A stretch of DNA of 13,311 nucleotides from Candidatus Pelagibacterales bacterium (lineage in GTDB: Bacteria > Pseudomonadota > Alphaproteobacteria > TMED109), in NCBI GenBank assembly GCA_002684605.1, contig NYVM01000012.1, positions 1 through 13,311 of the forward strand. Reading direction: 5' to 3'. Position 1 is the first letter of the stretch; each line of letters starts with the position of its first letter. The notes under the pieces were generated by a model, which was not told the DNA's origin, did not search any database, and worked only from the letters and a program-made list of their open reading frames with translations. Below are positions 7,872 to 13,311 of this stretch, piece after piece. A program made the position numbers and the translations under genes.

Positions 7872-8590
7872 TTGTTATCATCTATAATTTTTCTCATTTT
7901 CTTTACTACACCTTCTAAGCCCATAAATATTGATTCTCCTATTATAAAGTGACCAATATTTAATTCCTTTATATAGCTAATTTTAGCTATATCAATGACA
8001 TTATTAAAATTTAAACCATGCCCAGCATGAACCTCAATATTATTTTCAGTAGCAAATTTAGCGGACTTATTAATTCTAATTAACTGTTTATTAGAATTAC
8101 TAGAATTGCAATACTCACCAGTATGCAACTCAATTATATTAACTCCTAAATCTATTGCAGACATAATTTGATCAATATTAGGATCGATAAACAGAGATAC
8201 ATCAATATTATAATTTTTACATTCCTTAATAATATTTTGAATAATATATTTTTTTTTATTTTCTAATTTTACAATTTCTAGACCACCCTCTGTAGTAAGC
8301 TCTAACCTTTTCTCAGGCACTAAGCAGACTCTTTCAGGTACTGCCTCTAAAGCTATTGCTAACATTTCCTCAGTAGGTGCCATTTCTAAATTTAAAGGTA
8401 ACTTAATAGATTTTTTTAAATTTTTTATATCTTTATCAGATATATGCCTTCGATCCTCTCTAAGATGAGCGGTAATTCCATCTGCGCCTGCACTAGCGGC
8501 AATTGCTGCAGCTTTTATAGGATCTGGATGCAAGCCACCCCTAGCATTTCTTATGGTGGCCACATGATCTATATTAATTCCGAGTCTCAT
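7868..8590 (-). CDS. pdxJ: Pyridoxine 5'-phosphate synthase
   Basis: PdxJ joins 1-deoxy-D-xylulose 5-phosphate and 3-amino-2-oxopropyl phosphate to make pyridoxine 5'-phosphate, the last ring-forming step of the DXP-dependent vitamin B6 pathway. The 240-residue TIM barrel opens with RLGINIDHVATIRNARGG. It carries ITAHLREDRRHI at 39-50 (His42, Arg44), NLEMAPT at 67-73 (Glu69), EVHAGHGLN at 186-194 (His191) and the phosphate-binding end NIGHFIIGES. All key parts appear intact, so the cell should make B6 de novo, provided the other steps are present elsewhere. The gene starts 6 bp after the DUF2062 gene and overlaps acpS by four bases. An A9 run encodes Lys112-114. Confidence 0.97.
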   Translation of the reverse strand: MRLGINIDHVATIRNARGGLHPDPIKAAAIAASAGADGITAHLREDRRHISDKDIKNLKKSIKLPLNLEMAPTEEMLAIALEAVPERVCLVPEKRLELTTEGGLEIVKLENKKKYIIQNIIKECKNYNIDVSLFIDPNIDQIMSAIDLGVNIIELHTGEYCNSSNSNKQLIRINKSAKFATENNIEVHAGHGLNFNNVIDIAKISYIKELNIGHFIIGESIFMGLEGVVKKMRKIIDDNK

Positions 8591-8596
8591 TATATA

Positions 8597-9193
8597 TTAT
8601 ACCTTAATATTTTTTTTAAATAGTTTAATTTTATTTCTATAATTAGTTATTAAAAATCTAGATACAAAATAACATGGTAATCCAATTATCATTATAGTAA
8701 AAAAGCAACCAATCAACATGGGAGGTATTAATTTAAGCTGATTAATATAGTTTAATGACTCAATATAGTTAAAATCTATAAAAAACTTATAAACACTATT
8801 CCATAATAAGTATAATTCATTCGATAATAATTTTGTATTAATTTCTATATTATCACTAGTACTATAAAAAAGCTTACCTACTTTAAAGTTGATTATACAT
8901 ATGAATGGAAATGTCCAAGGATTACCTACACAATTTCCTATTAGCGACGCAATTATATTAACACGGAACAACCAAGCCAAAAATATTCCTATTAAAAAAT
9001 GTAAGCCAAATAAAGGTGTTAATGCGGCCGAGACCCCAAATGTAAAACCTAAAGCTATGCTATGCGGACTTCCAGGTAATCTCTTTAACCTTAAAGAGGT
9101 ATATTTAATAATTCTTTTCCAGCCTTTTTTAGGCCATAAAATATTACAAATTTTAGATAAAATATTAGGTTTTTTTCGCGTTTTAAATAACAT
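8597..9193 (-). CDS. DUF2062 family inner-membrane protein
   Basis: This 198-residue protein of unknown function carries the DUF2062 pattern. A basic N-terminus (about 1-40) is followed by SPHSIALGFTFGVSAALTPL at 42-61, GLHFLIGIFLAWLFRVN at 63-79, and a third stretch with the GNPWTFPF motif at 90-97. A hydrophilic middle (about 110-150) leads to a last membrane segment at 156-182 and a short Lys-rich tail. Three or four membrane segments are likely. The ATG overlaps the pyrE stop by one base (TAATG), with AGG six bases upstream, so translation is probably coupled to pyrE. It is followed by pdxJ after 6 bp. The operon position suggests a housekeeping envelope role, but no biochemical activity can be assigned from the sequence. 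Confidence 0.88.
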   Translation of the reverse strand: MLFKTRKKPNILSKICNILWPKKGWKRIIKYTSLRLKRLPGSPHSIALGFTFGVSAALTPLFGLHFLIGIFLAWLFRVNIIASLIGNCVGNPWTFPFICIINFKVGKLFYSTSDNIEINTKLLSNELYLLWNSVYKFFIDFNYIESLNYINQLKLIPPMLIGCFFTIMIIGLPCYFVSRFLITNYRNKIKLFKKNIKV

Positions 9194-9789
9194 TACTTAC
9201 CTGGCCTACTACCAGGTTTTATTGCAGGTATATTTTTAAGGTCTTCAGGCAGATTATTAGAATTAAAATTAGGAATATTTAAATTTGCTAATGTTATTAG
9301 AGGTACTCCTAAATCTACTGAATCTCCTCCTCTATTTATCAAAGCAGCTTCTGCAATAACTTTTCCTCCTAACTGTCTTATACATTCAAAACACTCCAAG
9401 GAAGATTTACCTGTTGTTACTATATCTTCTACCACTAATATTTTTTGCCCTTTATTTATTTTGAAACCTCTTCTTATAGAAAATTTTCCTTCTTTTCTTT
9501 CTGCAAAAATATTAGGTTTTTTTACATGTCTTGAAAGTTCATAACCTACAATTACCCCTCCCATTGCGGGTGATACTATCATATCAATATCATCTAAATC
9601 TATACTATTATTAATCTTATTTGCTAAATTTCCACATAATTTTTCTGCAACACTTGTATTAGAAAATATCAAAGCTGACTGTAAATACATTCTACTATGC
9701 AAACCCGAAGACAACACAAAGTGACCCTCTAATAGAGCTCCAACTGATTTATATACATTTAGAACTTCCATTTCACTCATAATATTCAT
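9193..9789 (-). CDS. pyrE: Orotate phosphoribosyltransferase
   Basis: PyrE joins orotate and PRPP to give orotidine 5'-monophosphate, the fifth step of de novo pyrimidine synthesis. The 198-residue protein shows HFVLSSGLHSRMYLQ near 23-37, the AMGGVIVGYELSRH block at 75-88, FAERKEGKFSIRRGF at 95-109 with the catalytic loop lysines, and the PRPP-binding motif VVEDIVTTGKSS at 119-130. The chosen ATG has AAAGGG eight bases upstream, spanning the relA stop. Two further in-frame ATG codons lie at residues 4 and 7, so the true start could be slightly later. It follows relA after 12 bp and overlaps the DUF2062 gene by one base. Confidence 0.96.
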   Translation of the reverse strand: MNIMSEMEVLNVYKSVGALLEGHFVLSSGLHSRMYLQSALIFSNTSVAEKLCGNLANKINNSIDLDDIDMIVSPAMGGVIVGYELSRHVKKPNIFAERKEGKFSIRRGFKINKGQKILVVEDIVTTGKSSLECFECIRQLGGKVIAEAALINRGGDSVDLGVPLITLANLNIPNFNSNNLPEDLKNIPAIKPGSRPGK

Positions 9790-9801
9790 ATTTAATACCC
9801 T

Positions 9802-11979
9802 TTATTGGTTATAACTTTCTTTAGCTCTATTTACTTTATATACACTTAAGTTAGTTCTAAGACCCGTAATAATCTCGTTTAAATGTTTTGCATTATTTAC
9901 TTCTATATCTAAAGACAATTCGAAGAAATCATTTGACCTTTGATTTACTAATAAGTTAGTAATATTACCTCCAAATTCAGCAATTATTTGGGTTAAAGTA
10001 TTTAAACTTCCTTTTTGATTTGTTATTATAATATTAAGTCTACCAATATTATTTTCAGAATTTTTCTTATTCCAAGTTAAATCTACCCATAATTCAGGGT
10101 TATCAGTAAACCTTTCTAAAGTAGCGCAATCTAGGGTATGAATTGTTACCCCTTTACCTTCTGTCATCAGACCTACTATTCTTTCTCCAAATAATGGATA
10201 ACAGCATTCTCCCATATGAATTGCTACGCCTGATTTTAGACCTTTTAATGAAATTCCTTTATTTTTTTTATTGTTTATTGAACTTAAATACTCTTTAGCC
10301 TTTGTTTTATTTGGCATTAAAAGATTTAATATTTCATCACTATTAATTTCTCCTTTACCTAAGGCCATAAATAATGACCTTTTACTTTTAAATCCAACTT
10401 GTTTCAATATTGGATCAAGTAATTTAACATAAAACTGTTTATTCATTAAGGTAAAATTATTTTCTAAAATGGACTTACCTAGCTGTATAAATTCTATTTT
10501 ATCATTCTCTCTGATAAATTTATTTATATAAGACCTAGCCTTACCCGTTACTGTATAATTTAGCCAGATAGCCTGTGGTCTTTGTTCTTTAGTACTTAAT
10601 ATCTCAACTTGATCACCATTAGATAATATTGTTTGCAAAGGCGCCAAACGTCCATTAATTTTACAGCCAACACATGTTTCACCAAGCATAGAATGGACTG
10701 CAAAAGCAAAATCAATAGGAGTTGCGCCCTTAGGCATAGTTATTACTTCCCCTTTTGGAGTAAAACAAAACACTTGATCTGAATACATTTCCATTTTTGT
10801 ATGAGATAATAAGTCAGCTGCTCCTGATGAGTTTCCAATAATTTCAGAAAACTCTTTAAATAAATTTAAGCTTACTTTGTTAGGTTTTATCGGCATACTT
10901 CCTTTTTCTTTGTAATACCAATGAGCAGCAACTCCATATTCATTTAATTCATGCATCTTTTCTGTTCTAATTTGTATTTCTATAGGTCTTCCTAATGGCC
11001 CTATTACATTGGTATGAATTGAAGAATATCCATTAGATTTTGGTATTGAAATATAATCTTTAAACCTGCCTGGTATCATTGGCCAAATATTATGTATAAT
11101 GCCTAAAGCAATATAGCAATCAGCTCTATTTGCACAAATAATCCTAAATGCATATACATCGGAAATATTTTCAAATGGGATGGAAGATTTTTGCATCTTT
11201 TTCCATACAGAATATATACTTTTTTCTCTACCTTGAATTTCAACATATTTATTATTTCGTCTAAACTTACTTCTAATTTCTTTAATTATTTTTTTTACTA
11301 ATTCAGTATCCTGACTTCTTAAGAATTCAATTCTCTTATCTAATGATTTTCTAATTGAAGAGTTAGTTTGAGAAAATGCAATATCTTCTAGCTCTTCTCG
11401 CATATTCTGCATACCAATTCTAGCAGCGAGTGGCGCATAAACATCTAAAGTTTCTTTTGAAATCCTTAATCTTCTATCTTCAGACCCAATATGAGTAATT
11501 GTTCTCATATTATGAAGCCGATCTGCCAATTTAACTAATAAAACTCTTATATCTTTAGACATAGCTAATAAAAATTTTCTAAAATTTTCAGCTTCTCTCA
11601 ACTCAATTTGTGGAGCTTCAATTTTAGATAGCTTTGTTACACCGTCTACAAGCCTAGCTATTTCTGCCCCAAATATTTTTCTAATTTCAGCTCTTGTAGC
11701 TACACCATCTTCAACAGTATCATGTAATAATGCAGTTGTAACACTTATCCAGTCTAATTTATAATCTGCTAATATATTAGCAACAGCTAATGGATGAAAA
11801 AAATAGGGATCTCCAGAATCTCTTGTTTGACCACTATGCCTACCTCTAGAGAATTTTACTGCATTTATAAGAACATCTTTTTTTATACTAGGGTCGTAAC
11901 TACTTACTTTATCAATAATACCTTGATAGTAATAAAGGTCCCTATTTTCTACTTTTGAATCTAGCTTTGTTAGCTCCAT
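9802..11979 (-). CDS. rsh: Bifunctional (p)ppGpp synthetase/hydrolase (RelA/SpoT, Rsh)
   Basis: This enzyme makes and degrades the stringent-response alarmone (p)ppGpp. The 725 residues hold the full long-RSH layout. The HD hydrolase domain (about 40-200) has its residues intact: His62 in FFHP, HD at 86-87, ED at 90-91, and Asp153/Asn157 in LADRLHNMRT. The synthetase domain (about 230-360) has RFKDYISIPKSNGYSSIHT at 305-323 and EIQIRTEKMHE at 334-344. A TGS domain lies at about 398-460. The conserved cysteine region has CC at 592-593 and HTLDC at 614-618, and an ACT domain lies at about 645-720. The RFKD form of the synthetase motif goes with the bifunctional class rather than the EXDD of hydrolase-dead RelA. 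No Shine-Dalgarno sequence is seen, and the gene follows rpoZ after 20 bp. It may also be called relA or spoT. Confidence 0.96.
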   Translation of the reverse strand: MELTKLDSKVENRDLYYYQGIIDKVSSYDPSIKKDVLINAVKFSRGRHSGQTRDSGDPYFFHPLAVANILADYKLDWISVTTALLHDTVEDGVATRAEIRKIFGAEIARLVDGVTKLSKIEAPQIELREAENFRKFLLAMSKDIRVLLVKLADRLHNMRTITHIGSEDRRLRISKETLDVYAPLAARIGMQNMREELEDIAFSQTNSSIRKSLDKRIEFLRSQDTELVKKIIKEIRSKFRRNNKYVEIQGREKSIYSVWKKMQKSSIPFENISDVYAFRIICANRADCYIALGIIHNIWPMIPGRFKDYISIPKSNGYSSIHTNVIGPLGRPIEIQIRTEKMHELNEYGVAAHWYYKEKGSMPIKPNKVSLNLFKEFSEIIGNSSGAADLLSHTKMEMYSDQVFCFTPKGEVITMPKGATPIDFAFAVHSMLGETCVGCKINGRLAPLQTILSNGDQVEILSTKEQRPQAIWLNYTVTGKARSYINKFIRENDKIEFIQLGKSILENNFTLMNKQFYVKLLDPILKQVGFKSKRSLFMALGKGEINSDEILNLLMPNKTKAKEYLSSINNKKNKGISLKGLKSGVAIHMGECCYPLFGERIVGLMTEGKGVTIHTLDCATLERFTDNPELWVDLTWNKKNSENNIGRLNIIITNQKGSLNTLTQIIAEFGGNITNLLVNQRSNDFFELSLDIEVNNAKHLNEIITGLRTNLSVYKVNRAKESYNQ

Positions 11980-11999
11980 ATTTTAAGCCATACATTTGT

Positions 12000-12362
12000 T
12001 TAAATATCTTCATACCTATCTTGTATTTGCATACCAAACTTACCGATGCTGTTTTCAGGTATTGCATCCTCAGCACTCTCTGTCTGTTCTAACTCTTCTG
12101 ATTCACTTTCTGTATCTTTAGTAACTTCATCATCGACAATCTGAGTTTGCATTGCAGTAATCATACTTTCTTTAATATCCTCTACAGCAATAGTTTCATC
12201 TGCTATTTCACGTAGCGAAACCACTGGATTCTTATCATTATCTCTTGGAAGAGTTAGTTCAGATCCTGCAGTAATTTCTCTTCCTCTATGTGAAGCTAAT
12301 ACTATTAATTCAAATCTATTATCAACTTTTAGTATACAATCCTCAACGGTAACTCTTGCCAT
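12000..12362 (-). CDS. rpoZ: RNA polymerase omega subunit
   Basis: Omega helps assemble and stabilise RNA polymerase by holding the C-terminal part of beta-prime. The 120-residue protein starts [20 protein letters not shown], which closely matches the family. It continues with the [12 protein letters not shown] helix and the [10 protein letters not shown] segment at about 69-78. The last 40 or so residues are acidic and low in complexity, as is common in alphaproteobacterial omega. The MAR start is kept; in E. coli these residues help form ppGpp site 1 with beta-prime. AAGGA at 12373-12369, six bases upstream, supports the ATG. Its neighbour across a 20-bp gap is the ppGpp synthetase gene. 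Confidence 0.96.
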   Translation of the reverse strand: MARVTVEDCILKVDNRFELIVLASHRGREITAGSELTLPRDNDKNPVVSLREIADETIAVEDIKESMITAMQTQIVDDEVTKDTESESEELEQTESAEDAIPENSIGKFGMQIQDRYEDI

Positions 12363-12435
12363 TTTTAATCCTTATTATATTTAATTTTTAAAGTATGAAT
12401 TATTAATAAACTATATGAGTTCCAAATACCACCTA
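12363..12435 (-). promoter_or_regulatory. folK-rpoZ gap, possible internal promoter and rpoZ ribosome binding site
   Basis: This 73-bp AT-rich gap is the longest between same-strand genes here and is the likeliest place for an extra promoter serving rpoZ and the downstream string. The Shine-Dalgarno AAGGA at 12373-12369 is clear. A weak -35/-10 pair may be TTGGAA at 12425-12420 and TAATTC at 12402-12397 with 17-bp spacing. A perfect TATAAT at 12379-12374 abuts the Shine-Dalgarno sequence and would start RNA too late to include it. No terminator hairpin is visible. Confidence 0.3.
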
Positions 12436-12942
12436 TTATATTAATTTAGCAAATGAAATATTAGATCTTTTATAATTGTACAATAAGCTTTTAATTGTTT
12501 TTCCTGAACTAGGGTCTATCCAATTGGGGTAAATTTCATATAATGGCTTTAATACAAAATCTCTATTATGAAGCTTGGGATGCGGTACATTAAGATGAAA
12601 TTTATAATTTATGACTTCTCCTCTGTAATCTATTATATCTAAATCTAAAACTCTTGGAGAATTTCTTACTTTAGACCTTCTACCAAAAGCTTTTTCTATA
12701 ATCTTTAAACGCCTTAAAACTTCTAAAGGATTCATTTCTGAGTTAACCAAAATAACTCTATTATAAAATAGAGGCCCCAAGCCTGAAGGAAAAGGTTTAC
12801 TTACATAAATTTTAGAAGCTTTTCTAACTCTCATATTATACTTACTCAAATAATTAAAAACAGTATCCATTACATTTTTAGAAGTGTTCATATGTCCATT
12901 TAAATTTGAGCCAATAGATATAATAATGTTATTATGTTTCAT
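12436..12942 (-). CDS. folK: 2-amino-4-hydroxy-6-hydroxymethyldihydropteridine pyrophosphokinase (HPPK)
   Basis: FolK moves pyrophosphate from ATP to 6-hydroxymethyl-7,8-dihydropterin, giving the substrate for dihydropteroate synthase in folate synthesis. The 168-residue protein has the N-terminal IISIGSNLNGHM, the SKPFPSGLGPLFYNRVILV segment at 48-66, the family signature RNSPRVLDLDIIDY at 93-106 with Mg ligands Asp100 and Asp102, and the end motif HPKLHNRDFVLKPLYEI at 121-137. Length is normal. It is the first gene of the leftward string and begins opposite the uracil-DNA glycosylase gene across an 88-bp gap. No clear Shine-Dalgarno sequence is seen near the ATG. folK beside rpoZ is seen in other Alphaproteobacteria. 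Confidence 0.96.
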   Translation of the reverse strand: MKHNNIIISIGSNLNGHMNTSKNVMDTVFNYLSKYNMRVRKASKIYVSKPFPSGLGPLFYNRVILVNSEMNPLEVLRRLKIIEKAFGRRSKVRNSPRVLDLDIIDYRGEVINYKFHLNVPHPKLHNRDFVLKPLYEIYPNWIDPSSGKTIKSLLYNYKRSNISFAKLI

Positions 12943-13030
12943 GAAGATAAATAATCTTTCTTATGTATATTTAATATAATTACTATATTATTATATATAT
13001 TGAAATATTAATATTGAGATAAGATTTCTA
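12943..13030. promoter_or_regulatory. Divergent promoter region between folK and the uracil-DNA glycosylase gene
   Basis: This 88-bp gap separates genes that start in opposite directions, so promoters for both must lie here or inside the neighbouring gene. It is almost entirely A and T. Several TATAAT/TATATT-like hexamers and a TTGAAA at 13000-13005 can be picked out, but the base composition makes them unspecific. A 12-bp perfect palindrome (AATATTAATATT, 13004-13015) lies near the middle and could equally be chance. Confidence 0.4.
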
Positions 13031-13311
13031 ATGATCATTCCAAATAAAAACTGTTCTTTATGTCCTCGCTTAAAAAAATATAGAGATAAATATAAAATAA
13101 TTAAACCTGAATGGTATAATTCTCCAGTAGAATCTTTTGGAAATCTAGATTCAAGGATCCTGATTGTTGGTCTTGCTCCAGGATTGAAAGGTGCTAATAA
13201 GACTGGTCGACCTTTTACAGGAGATCATGCCGGTAAACTTTTGTATAACAGTTTAATAAAATATAAACTAGCTTCAGGAATTTATAATGAAGATATTAGT
13301 GATGGATTAAA
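13031..13311 (+). CDS. Uracil-DNA glycosylase, family 5 (UDGb type), N-terminal part
   Basis: The frame opens with ATG at 13031 and leaves the window after 93 codons, so the C-terminal motif is not visible. The enzyme removes uracil, and in characterised family-5 members also hypoxanthine and related deaminated bases, to start base excision repair. CSLCPRL at 8-14 supplies two of the cysteines expected to hold a 4Fe-4S cluster. The PEWYNSPVESFG block is followed by motif A, GLAPG, at 47-51 and then GANKTGRPFTGDHAG at 54-68. GLAPG, lacking the acidic residue of the family-4 GEAPG, places it in family 5. Only a weak purine-rich GAGATAAG at 13016-13023 precedes the ATG. It is the only clear plus-strand gene in the window. 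Confidence 0.9.
   Translation, partial: MIIPNKNCSLCPRLKKYRDKYKIIKPEWYNSPVESFGNLDSRILIVGLAPGLKGANKTGRPFTGDHAGKLLYNSLIKYKLASGIYNEDISDGL

Noticed and set aside
9081..9098. Perfect inverted repeat CTCTTTAA-CC-TTAAAGAG
   Set aside because: It lies within the DUF2062 coding sequence (around SLRLKRLPG), has a loop too small for a good hairpin, and is probably chance.
8889..9239. Open frame of 116 codons on the plus strand
   Set aside because: It lies almost wholly opposite the DUF2062 gene, has no family resemblance, and is explained by that gene's antisense frame.
12374..12379. Perfect TATAAT on the minus strand just upstream of rpoZ
   Set aside because: It abuts the Shine-Dalgarno sequence. A transcript started from it would lack that site, so it is probably a by-product of base composition.
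1..13311. Search for CRISPR arrays, tRNA/rRNA genes, IS ends, phage or toxin-antitoxin genes and riboswitches
   Set aside because: No regularly spaced repeats, cloverleaf-like GC-rich segments, transposase frames or long non-coding leaders were seen. The window is filled by core genes.

Overview
The window reads as a stretch of core chromosome from an AT-rich, compact alphaproteobacterium. By eye the GC content is about 30% or a little lower. Three things point to Alphaproteobacteria: the string folK-rpoZ-relA/spoT-pyrE-...-pdxJ-acpS-lepB-rnc-era-recO-parC, the bifunctional Rsh enzyme beside omega, and the alphaproteobacterial style of the ParC, RecO and LepB sequences. The low GC, very short gaps and a TRAP uptake system suggest a streamlined, probably aquatic free-living lineage (SAR11/HIMB59/AEGEAN-169-like). 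That finer placement is inference. TGA is used as a stop codon (dctQ, pdxJ), so the code is standard.

Layout: fifteen genes lie on the minus strand and one partial gene on the plus strand. Read in the direction of transcription (right to left), the minus-strand series is folK, rpoZ, relA/spoT (rsh), pyrE, a DUF2062 membrane protein, pdxJ, acpS, lepB, rnc, era, recO, parC, a TRAP small permease, a TRAP large permease, and the first 51 codons of an unidentified exported protein cut off by the left edge. At the right end a family-5 uracil-DNA glycosylase gene runs the other way and leaves the window. Most gaps are 2-20 bp or short overlaps (ATGA, TAATG). The largest same-strand gaps are 73 bp (folK-rpoZ) and 38 bp (recO-parC). 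No stretch over 300 bp lacks a gene. I see no tRNA, rRNA, IS element, CRISPR array or convincing intrinsic terminator.

How the genes work together: the block mixes cofactor and nucleotide synthesis (folK, pdxJ, pyrE), the alarmone system and its RNA polymerase target (rsh, rpoZ), lipid and protein-export housekeeping (acpS, lepB), RNA processing and ribosome assembly (rnc, era), and DNA repair and decatenation (recO, parC, the glycosylase). A two-gene TRAP transporter membrane module of the FcbT2/FcbT3 (mannitol/chloroaromatic) type follows parC after 14 bp, with no binding-protein gene between them.

I found no strong case for a new multi-gene system. The points most worth a second look are the irregular start of the TRAP small-subunit gene, the unidentified exported protein fused by overlap to the TRAP module, and the glutamine at the quinolone-contact position of ParC.
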